Notes: generated by a model not told the origin, from the letters alone. Counted from the first letter of the stretch, positions 13,986 to 35,360 are shown. The stretch: 64,000 nucleotides of DNA from Istiophorus platypterus (GCA_016859345.1 CM029121.1:7195911-7259910); one strand, 5' to 3'. Numbers and translations are program-made.

Positions 13986-15762
13986 TTTGGCCTCTTCATC
14001 AACTTGTTCAGTACATGTTATGAAAGAGATTTTTTTTCAGCGTCACAAGGTACAAACATTTCCTTGGAATACAGTATGAAAATATGATTAGATCAGTCAT
14101 TTAGCTGAGCACATTTCTTATAAGCCAAGTCTTGTTTGAGATGGTGACATCCATTTTGTTTGCTGGGAGAGAACAGATGGGCAGCATTGGCAGAGAAATT
14201 TCACACCAAATGCAAATATAGAACCTTGTTGTTTTTGTGTCTGCGGCTGTTCTGACTGTTCTTGCTCTTTCCCTCTGCTTTAAAAGAGCTCACACCTTAT
14301 TCACGGATGATTACGATAATGCTACTCTTCTTGTTTGGTAAGAAGTTGAGAGATCTGTAAAAGAATTCACTTATTAAAGACACGAAGACATGTTGCTTCA
14401 CCGATCTGCCTCCTGTACTGTCTCTTCACAGCATAAATCTCTTTTGATCAGCCAGACCAAAAACCCATTTTTTCTGGTGGTTTTTTGTGTTCTCAATTGA
14501 AGTCCCACCAAATATTTTGAGACAGAAGCTGCAGAGGATTCTCATAGATAAACTCTGATCCATCCTTTTTAAATTCCCTTTGATGAAAATCAGTCAAATT
14601 CTCAATGGAGATACTATAATCAGCCTAAAGAAAAATTAGAGGGAATGGGAAAGAACAAATACAAGCTCTCTTTACAATAAGGCATGTAATGGAGAATGTC
14701 AGGTATGGTCACTGGAAAAGTTATCCTTTAAGGTGTGGTTGACTGGCTGTGTAGGACAGTTTACAGGAAGTAACAAGGTGACAGTTGTTGTGGTCCACCT
14801 TGGTGTTTTGTGCGTCTTGATATAAAGCGTAGACACGTGCTGATGGATGCAGCTCATTTTAAACACACCACCTTAATGACACAGTTGATGAATTTGTTGT
14901 CACTCTTCTTCTATCTGGCACAACATAGCTCTCTTTCTTTAAACCTAGCATGGTAAAACATGCTGTGTAATATCATCACTCTCTTATGTAACTTAATCTA
15001 CCTCTTGCCTTATATTATTTCTCTAGTGAGATGTCTTTTCAGGTACTATGTCATGTGCACTCAGCAATCTCACTGATCTCCTGAAAATTTCTGGAAGGAG
15101 GATTCACTCATGTGACTAAAACTACAATCAGAGCTTAATAATACAGATAATGACAGGTTCAGTCAAGGGAAGGCTGGATTTTAGATCCACCCACTAATAC
15201 TAGAGTCATTATGAAGGAGTGAAAAGGAGACCTACAGTAGTGAGGAGGGAGCGGGGAAATTAGAGCTTAGACTCCTTTTGTACTGATTTTTCTACCATGC
15301 GTTTTTCGAGATGTAAAAAGGCAAGCAAAGCAGCAGAGGGAAAAAGAATTCTCTTGGCAAATGGGTTTGGTGTGTTTGCCACGTCGCTACAGCTGACTCA
15401 TCTCCTCTGTCTGCTTGTTGTTCCTGCTGTCCTGAAGCTGTTGGTGAGGAGCTCTGAGAATACATCAAAATTATATCTTTGTGACTGTTGCTGCCTTTCC
15501 CATGTTTATGAAAACTGTGTTGGAATCTGTGCATATTATATTCTGTTGTTAGAAAGCTGTCACACTAACATGTATGTGGCGTGCCTTGGTTTTGACTCAT
15601 ACATCCTAACAGTCTGAAACAGCAGGAAATTACATACTGTGAGATGTACTGCCTACTGCCATTCAGGGGCTGTGTGTATTATATTTAAGCCTTTCTATTA
15701 TTTTTCTCTTCTAAAGTTTCAAAACTTTCTTTTCCATTTCTCACTGTTCTGTTTCTCTTCAG

Positions 15763-15977
15763 ACCCAGAATGCTGAGAAGAGGATGAATCTTTCAGGTCA
15801 TCTGGGACATCCACGTGTCTTCGCTGCCGTCCCTCCCCAAGAGCCTTCTCGTCCCACTGGGGCACCATCTGCCTCCCCACGCTCCCCCCCTTGCCCCTGC
15901 CCAGGTCCCTGCCCCCTCCCCTGCCCCCAGTAGTGGCCATCCCAGAGGGGAGGATAGGCAAGTCAGCCCCTGTAAAT
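15763..15977 (+). promoter_or_regulatory. slc45a3: slc45a3 5' untranslated segment of the first coding exon
   Basis: A polypyrimidine tract and AG acceptor (15761-15762) begin this exon, and the coding start lies at 15978. The slc45a3 frame is closed by an in-frame TGA at 15774-15776 and has no ATG before 15978, which decides the start. The leader is very C-rich (15835-15930). It also carries a separate 49-codon upstream ORF. Confidence 0.6.
15784..15933 (+). CDS. Upstream ORF (49 codons) in the slc45a3 leader
   Basis: An ATG with A at -3 opens a 49-codon proline-rich frame that ends at TAG 15931-15933, 44 bases before the slc45a3 ATG and in a different frame. If the exon begins at 15763 as the acceptor suggests, this uORF would be met first by scanning ribosomes and could lower slc45a3 translation. 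It has no recognisable domain and is C-rich by composition. Its use is inference. Confidence 0.35.
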   Translation: MNLSGHLGHPRVFAAVPPQEPSRPTGAPSASPRSPPCPCPGPCPLPCPQ

Positions 15978-25150
<9,173 letters not shown>

Positions 25151-25860
25151 TATTTAGGTGGAAAATATGTGGGTGTGATGTAATCATAAATTATCAATCA
25201 TTCAGGTTCCATGGATTGAACTCAGCAATGCACTACTGTTCCCAGAATGCCTTGCTTTATGACCCTGTGCTTGCTTTTATGAAAGCTCTTCTTCAAGGAA
25301 GTATGTGTTTGTCAGTATATGGCAGGGTATGAGAAAAAGTGGCTAATGAAAGAAAATATCACAAGAGACGTGTTATCTTCCAGTGCAGTTATGGTGATAC
25401 AGCAGGGATTATCAGGTGCCACCTTAAAAGTCAACACTCACTGTGTGGCCAGGACAGATTTGTAACTTCTGTACTGAATGCTATTGAATTCTACAGAAAT
25501 CTCTAAAACGTTTTGTTGCGCCATCCTCTCTGTTCATTGTCTTTATCCTCAGGTACCACCAAACTAATTTACTGTAGAGCTCATCAACCTCAGTTACACA
25601 GCTACTAACCTTTTTTATTTATTTATTTATTTTGGGTTTTTTTTTGGTCCTGTCAAAAATTTTTAAGACTACAGTCCATTTAGTACTTCAGAAAAAAAAA
25701 GCAAAACACATCAATGACCATATTGACTTGTAAGGACTCACCTGCAGGATCAGTGAGCCAGTCTGGAGACTAGTCATCATCTTATTGAGACAAAATTGAT
25801 AGATTTATGTACTGTTTCTACCAATTCAGAAAATAAAATTACAAGTGGGATCATTGGACT
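25151..25860 (+). other. slc45a3: slc45a3 3' UTR, approximate
   Basis: Non-coding sequence after the stop. The first clear AATAAA lies at 25832-25837. The transcript may continue to later signals, so the end is approximate. Confidence 0.5.
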
Positions 25861-26949
25861 TTCCCATCAGTATGAAAAATGCACTTAAAAGTGTATTGCT
25901 ACTTGATACAGTTGTGGGACTTGCAAGAAACAGAATAGTAAGACTATCTCATTTTTTTAGTCCCTACAATTGGTAAGGCTCCAAAAATGCTGGCTCCTAC
26001 ATTTCCCATCAAACAACTTAATATCATCTTTCATTAGACAATCTTTAAATGCCATCATCATTCCAACTTCATGACCCCAATTTGTAACAGATGTATGTCA
26101 AATATTTTGAGTCTCAAGCCTAACTCTGACAACACTATGACATCATCAGGGTTACCTCCTAAAGCTTGACAAAGCTCAGAAGATAATATACAACTACCCT
26201 ACTGGCTGGAAAGTACTCTACATGAGCAGTACTGATCATTATGATCACTGATCATTATGTTAAACATTGGTGGAATAGCCCTTTAGAAATTCAGCTGTAC
26301 TCTGATTTTGTACCCCCCCCCATAAAAAAACAAAACAAAAAAAACAAAAACCTAATGTAATCTATTACTTAATGAACAATGGACACAGTTTACTGAAAAT
26401 ATTTTGTATACAAATTTACTGTACATCCCTATGGGAATTTAGTTATGCAACCTGTTTAGGTGAGGTTATTGACTGTGGTGGTCTAAGAATGATTTTTGTT
26501 TTTTTAACATGGAACTGGAATACTACATCAAACGTCCTCTGTCTAGATAATCAAGGGTAGTCTACTTTAGTGGACTGCTCATCCTGTCCAACAATGCTTC
26601 TGAACAGGAAAGTTGTCTCAGGTTAGTATCTTGTCTTAGTCCCACATCCTGTCCTTATGCCTCTGTTAAAACACTTTCCCTGCTGCCTAAATGCTCGTCT
26701 TATTGTAATCACAAATGACAATCTAGGACATCCAGACGGGCTTGTTGTTTAATGCTGCATGAAAACCCTAAAGATGTAGGATGATAGAAGGCCGCTTCAT
26801 AGCACCCATTCCTTAAAAGACCAAAAAAGTCATGCAGTAAATGGAGAAGTGTTTACTGAAAATTACGCGAAAGTAGGCACTGTATATTAAAGAGCTGAAG
26901 GCCAAGCTGAGAGGAGGTGTGTGTGTGTGTCCGTGTGTGTCCGTGTGTG

Positions 26950-26998
<49 letters not shown>

Positions 26999-28870
26999 CA
27001 TGGAGGACAGACAGTGAGAAAGTAAACTGCGTAATATTTAAGTGTGAGGCCAATGAAAAGTGATATGACTAGAGTGTGTGCAGTTCACATTAGTTCCAAC
27101 AAACTATATAGAACTTAGTGCATATGATGCTGTATGTAACAATGTATTGTGGCCTTCAGTTGAGTTTTTCAAATTGGCCAGTTGGTGTTAACACCATGCT
27201 TGTGTTGGAAACTGCTAAGTCAGGTCAGTCAAGTATTATGTATCCAGGTTGACTGATCGTACACCAGGGGTGATGAAATAGGTTCAGCAGATGCAAATAG
27301 TCCTGAAGGATCTTATTGCCGGAGGTGCACTCAGCATGGGAGAAGTAAAAAGGGCAGAGGATTTGTTTGTCATGTTTTCACTACTGCTGAGTAGAATGCA
27401 TAAAAAAGTATTTTCCCCCCTCTGAAAATGCATGGGAAAGCAGTAGCTGAAGTATCCGGAAAAAAGGTTGTTTTACAAGTGCCTGTACATTTTTCAAACA
27501 TTTTTGTACATATGTATTTATTTATTATGCTTTTATTACAAAATAGCACGTATTAAACTATTGGCCTGTTTGGCATCTTTCACAGGTGCAAGGGTGAAGG
27601 CTGATTCTGTGAAAAATATAAATTATTTGTATAGATGTGGTATAGAAGCGTCCTCAAAGCTATAATTTATTTTAACATTTCCCATTTTATCCTGTAGCAT
27701 TGGTAACCTCACAGAGTCTGTTGCTGATTTCTGTGATCAGTATGTATCAAATCACCTGCAGAATACAATACTAAAACTCTCTACCTGTGGTAATTATCGA
27801 TATAGCCTGTGTCAGCGGAACATTTTATTCCTGTAACAAAACTCAGATGCTTGGTGTCTTTTTTTTTTTTTTGTAGCAGCTAGTGCAAACACAAACACAC
27901 CTCGTCATTTTGTCCGTGCTGCTTTATCTGGGTCCTACAGTATATAACTACTTGTTTCTTCTTATCAGTGATCTGCAATGATGTTTACAAGTTATACACT
28001 ATAGATACTCCCACTGGATAGGTGGAGTTGTTTTTAGTCCCTGTGGCTCTAAACCAAATGTCCTGTTTGATTTAAGACAAAAAAGTGCCAATGGTCAGAC
28101 TTTGTTAAGGCCAGAAGTCATAATATTGTGATGTGCTTAATCTGTTTGTTTTTTTATATCACATTTTGTGCCACAAGATTTCAGTCACCTCTGTCATTGT
28201 CATAAATGCATTCAGCCTAACACAAAGTTGTATTTCATTTTCATTATACGTTCATGTGATTGTGTATTAATATGCAGTTACCAAATAGATTTTATACAAA
28301 ATAAAAGCTGCATTGTCAATGAGATGTTGTCCTTGTGTAACTTTATGGAATACACTCCCCTTCCCAGTTTTGATAAGCAGGCATATTATCACTCATTACT
28401 TCCAGTATTTGAAATTTAAAATGATTATTACACAAAAGAGGCCAATAGATTTCTTTTTTTCTTTTTTACACAATCGTTACTCATTCATTCTGAAATGCAT
28501 TTGATCAGACTCTTAATTTAAGAGTCTTCTGGAAGGTAAAATGTCCATAAAGCCTAATGCGGTTTGGGCTCTTGTCACCGAGGAGTGAAGACTCTACGTG
28601 AGCGTCTAAGAACTAACTTGGAAATGGTGCCATCCTTTGGAAATCCTGGGGAACTGATGTGTGCAGGAGAAACGGCTGGTGCGCAACTGCACCGGCCCCA
28701 CTGACGCATGGGCACGCTGCTGGTGGCATTATCTATTACATGGAAAAGACGATAGGCTTTCATGTCGCAAGGAATGGCATGCTGACGATGTGTGTCATTT
28801 CATGACGGGCCTCTCCAGTTTGCTCTTCGTGGTTCTCACGAATCCACCACGGGAAACGCACGGGTTACAG
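25861..28870. other. Intergenic stretch between slc45a3 and fgf6
   Basis: AT-rich, with short homopolymers and an interrupted (GT)n tract. No gene or RNA was recognised. Part may be extended slc45a3 3' UTR, and fgf6 regulatory sequence is plausible but not visible as a specific motif. Confidence 0.55.
26917..26997. repeat. Interrupted (GT)n microsatellite
   Basis: A GT run in which a 10-base unit CCGTGTGTGT is itself repeated three times before the pure GT stretch. This suggests duplication of an interrupted unit. Confidence 0.95.
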
Positions 28871-29801
28871 CGCACCTATAAAAATATGATACTTTATTAA
28901 AATGCCGCTCTCGGCCTCCATTACCCAGCCGTGCGGTGGAGCTCGGAGGGGACTCTGTGTCTTGCTCAAGGACACGTCAGCGGGGCGGATGCTGGCCGCC
29001 ACTGAGGTCTCGAACCCTGATCTTTGCGGCCGAGTGGCGGTGGACGTCTCCGCCGGCTCCGCGTCGCGGCTCCCGTGTGATATTTAGGGCCAGAAACACC
29101 GATTGGTGAGGGAAAGTTCTTGAACGGCGCAGCAGAAGAAGTGGAACCACAAGAGCCCTGTCATTGCTCTCCGGTGACAAGTGGGCCTGTTTTTACACCT
29201 TCCTTCTAAATAAGGAAGCGGCCTGACAGACATATGACCGCCGACCCAATTTGGGAGCAGCCCGAGTGCCCCATCGCGTCCCACGGCCGCTCACCGCCAC
29301 CAATAAGCTTTCTCCCCTTCCAGTCCAGCAGTGACAGTAGCTACGCTATTCCCCTCAACTCTCCACAGACTTGGTATTTTTCCTGCTGTCAGCACCCTCT
29401 CTGCCCTTGTATTATCCCAGCGGTGAAGTCATCCAGGGATGCGCCATCCCTGGCAAGGTTGAAACAGGGTTTTTGGTGAGTGGTAAAGGATTTATTCAGA
29501 ACTCTTAACCGAGAGGGAGACGGCGAGAGGGGAAGAGAGAGAGAAAGAGAGAGTGTGTGTGTGAGAGAGAGAGGCGCGGAGGAGCTGCAAAACATGGTAA
29601 TCACCATCACCATCACCTCCAGCTCTGCCGCGCACTCGCCCGTCTCCTCTCCTCCTCTGCACCGGGGCTTGCGTTTCATGCCCGAAGCCCTGATCTGCGC
29701 TCCAAAAATAACCCCCAGCCAGCATGCCGAAGGAAGCAAAACAAGAAGAGCGGTATTTTTAGGGTCATTAATTTCGACCACGTGGTCCGAAGGTAAACCG
29801 G
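28871..29801 (+). promoter_or_regulatory. fgf6: GC-rich upstream region and leader of fgf6
   Basis: Base composition changes sharply to GC- and CpG-rich. A TATAAAAA string lies at 28877-28884 and a GA-rich leader at 29510-29575 precedes the start codon. The transcription start cannot be fixed from the sequence. A tRNA-like B-box string lies at 29006-29017 on the - strand. Confidence 0.45.
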
Positions 29802-30147
29802 ATGGCCGTTGCGCAAAGGTTCCTCGTCAGTATGTCCTGCGAGGCCGGCACGCCGCACTGGACGCTGACCGCGGCGGTTCTCCTGGGCTTTCTTCTGGGG
29901 ATCGTGTCAGCGTACCCTTTACCGAGCGGCAGGACGAATGCAACTTTACTGGAGAAACGATGGGAGACCCTCTTCTCCCGCTCGGTGCTCGGGATCTCCG
30001 GGGAGAAACCGGAGCTCAACTGGGAGAGTGACTATCTGCTGGGCATCAAAAGAGTGCGGAGGCTCTACTGCAACGTGGGCATCGGGTTTCACCTTCAGAT
30101 CCTCCCAGACGGCAGGATAAACGGTGTACATAATGAAAACCAGTACA
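29802..30147 (+). CDS. fgf6: fgf6 coding exon 1
   Basis: ATG at 29802 (G at +4) to donor GTGAGT at 30148, phase 1. It encodes the signal sequence, the N-glycosylation site and the first trefoil strands to NENQY. Confidence 0.95.
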
Positions 30148-33134
30148 GTGAGTTATACCTCCACCGATGTAATGCAATAGACATAAAAGAGAGGCAGAGT
30201 CAATAAGCATGGATCTGTGATGAGCAGGCTTAGTCTATCCCCTCTATTTAATTTGCATGATCATGTGTCATCCGGCGCTGAGGGAGCATTGAATTTCTTC
30301 CACGGCAAAGACAAATCTATTAAAACAAGTATCCATCAGTACTGACCCCCCCCCCCCATCCCCCCACCCCCCCTCTCCCTGTCCCCCAAGCCCAACCATG
30401 ACATGAATGTATGGACGCTTTTAGACACAACTTATTTTTACGCAGCCCCCGTGAGGGCGGCGCAGAGACCGATAGCCGCGCACTCGGTCCGCAATTACTG
30501 CAATTATCGCAATAACACGGAATGCGCTTGATTGACACGCGCCTTGGACGCAAACGTGAGACGGGGCGCAAAGATGCAGAACAAAGGCTCGTGCATGCTG
30601 CGCAGCGATCTGCAAGGTTACACCCATAGACGCAGAGAGGGAGCGCGACGCCACGGTCGTCACCCTACAGCGCCGGACCGGACCGGACCGGACCGGCACC
30701 GCCGGGCCCCCGGGGTCTGTCTCTACGTCTAACGGAGGCTAATGTTCTTTGTCCCGACCAGGTCTGATAGAGATCTCCACGGTGGAGAGAGGAGTGGTGA
30801 GCCTGTACGGGGTGAGGAGCGAGTTGTTTGTCGCAATGAACAGCCGTGGAAGGTTGTACGGAACGGTAGGTATGCAAAGTATTTCATATATATCGTCGGG
30901 CAATGTCAGTGAACGGGCTCCTGGAAATAGGACTCGGTTGCATTGCCTTTTTTTTGTTTGTTTGTTTGTTTGTTTTTTTTCCCATAAATTTGCCTGACAT
31001 ATGTTTTTGGGATGGGACTCCGGCTCCATCTGCCAGCAAAGGGGGGGGGGGGGTGTTATCATTATGTGTTGCGAAATCCATATATTTTAATTTCATCAGG
31101 AATTTTAAAGCTCTATTTAAAGCCAGTGCGCTTGGCCTGGTTGGCCCGGTAATTAATGATGAGGTTAACAGATGCAGGGTTTCAGTCCGCACGGCTGTAA
31201 ATGCGGTCGTGTTTGTGAAGAGGAGGGAAAACCAACCTGAAGCAAAGAAAACCTGTAAGAGAGCAGAGTTGGAAAAAATCGGTTTTAGTGTCCCTGCAGT
31301 GCAATGCACATCACGCAGGTCTTAGGAGGTGAAAGGCTCCACTCACCCCCCATCACCGGGACCACCAACAGCAGCAGCAGCAGCAGCTGGTCTGACTTTA
31401 ACCACCAGAGAACTGACACAAGACTGCTGCAATTTAATGCCAATTTAGTGTATTTCACAAAGGAATTTGATTTGTGTGTCCCGGTCAGCATCACTCCCAG
31501 CTTTACCGCTGTCCGTTCCTCTCGCCAAACCAAAGCATCCAACTACACACATCATGCCACTGTGTGCACCTTTCAAGATCTGGAGGACAACCCCAAAAAG
31601 CTCCATCTCGAAGCAGATCATCTCCTGGACTTTTCTTATACCATGAATATATCAGGCATCTCACTCATACAACGATTGAGTTTCTTCTTCTGTAGCAGTG
31701 TTGCTGTAGATCCCAAGTTTGAACATATGGAACACATGGCACGGTGAATTTAGATCATCTTTATCTCTTGATAACATTGAAATGTATATGGGTATAAGAG
31801 CTACAGCTACCAGGGACCAGATCTAATGATTAAAAACTGGCTTTTTCCAACAGTTATTTGTTGTTTTCTTATGTCTTACACAGCATCACAACCAGTAACC
31901 TTCTTAACAATTGTGAGAATTTAGAGAGCATAATAATGGCAATAATGGCTATAATTAAAGCTAAAATGTACTGTTCCACAAATTCCCAGATTATATTGTC
32001 TGTGGTTTTATTGTGATGAGAATTTAAGTTTCTACAGGCCTCGATTTCATCCTGCTCCTTGATGCTCTGGATGTTGTAATCCCTTGCAATATGAATTGCT
32101 GCTGGCAGTTTTCAAGAGAAAGAACTTTTTTTTTTAAGATGAAAATGAGTAAACAGGAAAGAGGAAACAGACCCAAATTCAGTTCTCAACCTCAAATTTC
32201 AGCTCTCAGTTAATACATATAAGCATACTGTATAAAGCTAGTCACCTAACCATATATAAGTTTAGTGGCTACCTTGAATTTGAGTGTATATACTTAGTAT
32301 CTCTTTCTTCAGATGCACTTAATTCTACTTCAAAATCAGATATTTTATTGCAATTTTCTTATGTTTTCTTATGATGTTTTTTATGTTTATACTGTCTGAT
32401 AACACAAAGTCAATGTTTACGATGAAATCTTTCATGGTTTGTACGATCAATGGAGATAACCTTTAAAAAAAACGATGTTTATTTTTCCTCCAAAGCATTG
32501 ACAGCCATTAATATATAAATGTTCCTGGTGGTCGGGGGAGGAAAGATTGTGTTTAGTAGAGTACTGCTGACACGTGGCTGCTGGTCTGGACAGACAAATG
32601 TGAGTCGCTTATCTGGTCATGAGTGATGAAGCGTTAGCTTGTGAGCAGGCTGATGATCTGATAAGAGATTGAATTAGGCCACATGGTCTCAGACGGAAAT
32701 TATTTGCTCCTGTACAATGTATGAGTCATGAGTTCTCAGCTAAGCATAGCATAGTGGTTTTAAGGTTCTTCATATTGGCTAATTTTCAGAGGTTATTTGT
32801 ATATAAAGGGACTTTAAGTGGAAATTATATAACACTGTTACTCTAGTACCTGAAATCTTCCTGATAATGTTTTTTTTATCATTTCTGTCAAAGCTTGATT
32901 GTAGAGTGTAAATATTTCCTTAAGATTCTAGTTTTAAAATGGTCGATTTAAAGAAATAGTTTGATATTTTGGAAATACACTTTCTTTTTCTTTCTTGCAA
33001 ATATAAGATAGAAGAAAAGTTCAATCAAAACCTCATATCTGTTAAATATGAAGCTCGAGCCAGCCAACGGTTAGCCTAGCTTAGTATGAAGCCTGGAAAC
33101 AGGCAAACAGCCAGCCAGGCTCTGTCCAAAGATA

Positions 33135-33170
<36 letters not shown>

Positions 33171-34036
33171 ATGAGCCTACCAGCCCCCAAAACCTACTAA
33201 TTAACATGATATATCTTGTTTGTTTACTCTAATCGAAAACCGTAATGAGAAATATCAGGCTGTGATTTTACATGGGTTACTGTGCAGGACTACTGATTAA
33301 TCAAACAAGATATGACGTGTTTATTAGAGAGCTTAGGAGGCTCTGGTGGCCAGATTTGACCTCAGCCAACTAGCTTTTTCCTCCCTCTTCCCGTTTGCCT
33401 GCTGTAGCTTCATATTAGGTATACAGGCTTCAGAGTGGTATCAGTCTCATCTAACTCTCGGCAAGAAAGCAAACAGGCGTATTCCCCACTACTGTTATTT
33501 TCAATTCAGCTTTTTTTTCCTATGACTAGACCATCCCTCCATAAAACTTCCCTATGTCAACTGTTTTAATAGAGTATTCAGCTTATTCTGTATTGTGTAT
33601 ATTGTTTTTCATGGAGAAAAGTCAATGCATTTTAATATTTAGGAGCACTCAGTGTTGCTGGGAGATTAAACAAAGACAACTCGACATTGTCAAAATGTTC
33701 ATTTGTCAAATCTAAATTTATCTTCATATTTTGTGTGTGCCTGAGAATCTTTTGAAAGAGCTTTTTTGATGTTTTGTCATCAAAGCTTCAAACTACAGAC
33801 TGTCCTTTCCTTGAGCCTTTCATTAAACCGCATGCTGTCTGTCTCTTTGTCCTCTGCAGACAGTCTTCCATGACGAGTGCAAGTTCAGGGAGAGATTGCT
33901 TCCAAACAACTACAACGCCTATGAGTCTCTTGTGTACAGAGGCTCCTACATAGCACTCAGCAAGCATGGCCGCGTGAAGAGGGGCAACAAGGCCACCACT
34001 GCCATGACTGTGACGCACTTCCTACCCAGAATATGA
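29802..34036 (+). CDS. fgf6: Fibroblast growth factor 6, whole gene span
   Basis: Three coding exons (29802-30147, 30762-30865, 33860-34036) give 208 residues, the same length as human FGF6. It is a secreted, heparin-binding FGF of the FGF4 subfamily that acts through FGF receptors, with known roles in muscle growth and regeneration. The N-terminus has a hydrophobic secretion signal (about 20-37), then an NAT glycosylation site at N46. The beta-trefoil core starts at LYCNVGIGFHLQILPDGRI (88-106) and keeps the two family cysteines C90 and C157. It ends in TVTHFLPRI. FGF6-like features over FGF4 include the N-terminal MAxxQ and internal Met 11, SLIEISTVERGVVSLYGV, and its place beside fgf23, tigar and ccnd2. 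The exon 2 length of 104 bases is the FGF hallmark. Teleosts often have two fgf6 copies; which one this is cannot be told here. Confidence 0.96.
30148..30761 (+). other. fgf6: fgf6 intron 1, CpG-rich
   Basis: A 614-base GT-AG intron. It has a poly-C run near 30346, a CpG-dense 3' half and a (CCGGA)n tandem at 30673-30696. This extends the fgf6 CpG island into the gene. Confidence 0.8.
30673..30696. repeat. (CCGGA)n pentanucleotide repeat
   Basis: About five units of CCGGA in fgf6 intron 1, CpG-containing and self-complementary in part. Confidence 0.9.
30762..30865 (+). CDS. fgf6: fgf6 coding exon 2
   Basis: Acceptor ACCAG at 30761; donor GTAGGT at 30866. It is exactly 104 bases and encodes SLIEISTVERGVVSLYGV to GRLYGT. 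The alternative donor 4 bases downstream (30870) would break the phase into exon 3. Confidence 0.93.
32948..33496. mobile_element. Foldback (long inverted repeat) non-autonomous element
   Basis: The left arm (GGAAATACAC ... CTTTCTTGC ... AAATATGAAGCT, about 32980-33054) is matched by the reverse complement of the right arm (AGCTTCATATTAGG ... GGCAAGAAAGC ... GTATTCCCC, about 33406-33487). Internal segments also pair: CATGATATATCTTGTTTG at 33206-33223 against CAAACAAGATATGACGTG at about 33303. The whole element can therefore fold into one imperfect hairpin of roughly 270 bp per arm. An (AAAT)n run has expanded inside. The sequence belongs to a type I remember as widespread in percomorph introns. 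It has no coding capacity. Confidence 0.75.
33136..33172. repeat. (AAAT)n microsatellite
   Basis: About nine AAAT units within the left arm of the foldback element. Confidence 0.95.
33860..34036 (+). CDS. fgf6: fgf6 coding exon 3 (terminal)
   Basis: Acceptor CTCTGCAG at 33859. It encodes TVFHDECKFRERLLPNNYNAY to HFLPRI and stop TGA at 34034-34036. The LLPNNYNAYES segment is essentially invariant in the FGF4/FGF6 group. Confidence 0.96.
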   Translation, partial: TVFHDECKFRERLLPNNYNAYESLVYRGSYIALSKHGRVKRGNKATTAMTVTHFLPRI

Positions 34037-35360
34037 TGAGCAAAAACTGGCAATAACAAACTTATTTGCACATATGGATTATTTCCCAGGTAACATAAAT
34101 ACCATATACGTACGTACAAACACAAAAGACAAAATGGACTGTAAAAGAAAGAAATCCAACTATATCTTATAGTATTTATTCAATCTTTATATGTATATTT
34201 GGGTAGCTTCCTTTGTATTAGAAAATTATGGAAATGCCATTCTTTGCTGCTTTTATGATTTTCATCATTTTGTGATATGAAGGGGATAGAGCGGTGTCAT
34301 TTGTCCCCTCAGTTTTTATGGGTGCTTGCTGGAATTGGCTGAGTCCTTGCCCTGTCAGTGGATGACAGTTCATATTTTTGGAGATGAAATGGATACGTTA
34401 TTACCTCAAAGCACCATATCCTGAGAAGAAGAGAAGGAAGAAAAAGAGAAATGTGTGCATGAAATTTCTACAGAGTTTGTTTCCTTAAAAATGTTTTTGT
34501 TGTCATCCATCAAGGACTTGGATATTTCCTATTCGCTATGTTTGTGTCTGTCACTTTCAGGGCAACTAGAGCACTTACAAATATGGCGGAGGTTTGTCTT
34601 GTTTTATCATGAAGTGGCGGTGCCTTGAATTCCTACTTGCGGCCCCCTTAACCTAGCATGCGAGAAACGTGGTGCTCAAGTTAGAAATAGGAATGAAACG
34701 CAAGTCATCACTCCCTCAGACACCACCGGCCCAATTCCTAGAGGGCCAGAGGTTTCTCCACTTTATTTTCTTTCCATAATTAGATCAATTAAGTAATTGA
34801 GACTCTATGCTGCACAGGACCCAGTGGAGCCTCTTGATAATATGGAAAGATAGATTTAGAGTCAGCACTCAACTTCCCCCATCATGTCCAAGGGAGCTTT
34901 GACAATCCCAGGTTTCACTTTCACAAATTTTGTAGCTGGATCATCAGGCCATAGTGAGTGTGTGAGCGTGTACCGTACGTGTCGGCATGCATTTATTTTA
35001 AGTATGTATGTGGAACTGCTCAGTTTTAGAGCTGCTTAATGTGAGAGGGTTTTTTTTTTGTCTTTGATCGTGGGCAGCCCAGGGGGCACCTGTGTAGCCG
35101 AATATCATAGACCTGACACTATGAAGCTAAATGTCCTCCATTTTTTTGCTTTACGTTATGTTTTCCCCCTGTTCACACTTAGTTGGTGCATCTGTGTCAT
35201 CTGTGGAGATGATATTCTGTTGTTGATGGTTCACACTAATTTATTGAATTTGTTTTTGAAAGTGTTGACTTTATAGCAAAAGTGGTGGCAGGAGCTTTTT
35301 GACTTTCACACTGGATTGATGAAATTTGGCACTTACAATAAATGTGCTTATGCACAGATG
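34037..35360 (+). other. fgf6: fgf6 3' UTR, approximate
   Basis: Non-coding sequence following the stop. A candidate polyadenylation signal AATAAA lies at 35337-35342. The true end is uncertain. Confidence 0.4.

Larger units (their letters stand above)
8659..15762. other. Non-coding stretch, possible slc45a3 5' intron
   Basis: No coding exon is recognisable. The stretch contains the deleted Tc1/mariner-like element at 11092-11500, an (ATAC)n tract near 12266 and an L2-like repeat tail near 13880-13985. It ends in a pyrimidine-rich tract and an AG acceptor at 15761-15762. If the TATA candidate near 8534 is real, this is the first intron of slc45a3. Confidence 0.4.
30866..33859 (+). other. fgf6: fgf6 intron 2
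   Basis: A 3.0-kb GT-AG intron. It contains a poly-G run at 31041-31053, an imperfect CAG run near 31370 and the foldback element at about 32948-33496. Confidence 0.85.

Noticed and set aside
29480..30031. 183-codon + frame overlapping fgf6 exon 1
   Set aside because: Out of frame with the clear FGF6 protein. It exists because the region is GC-rich.
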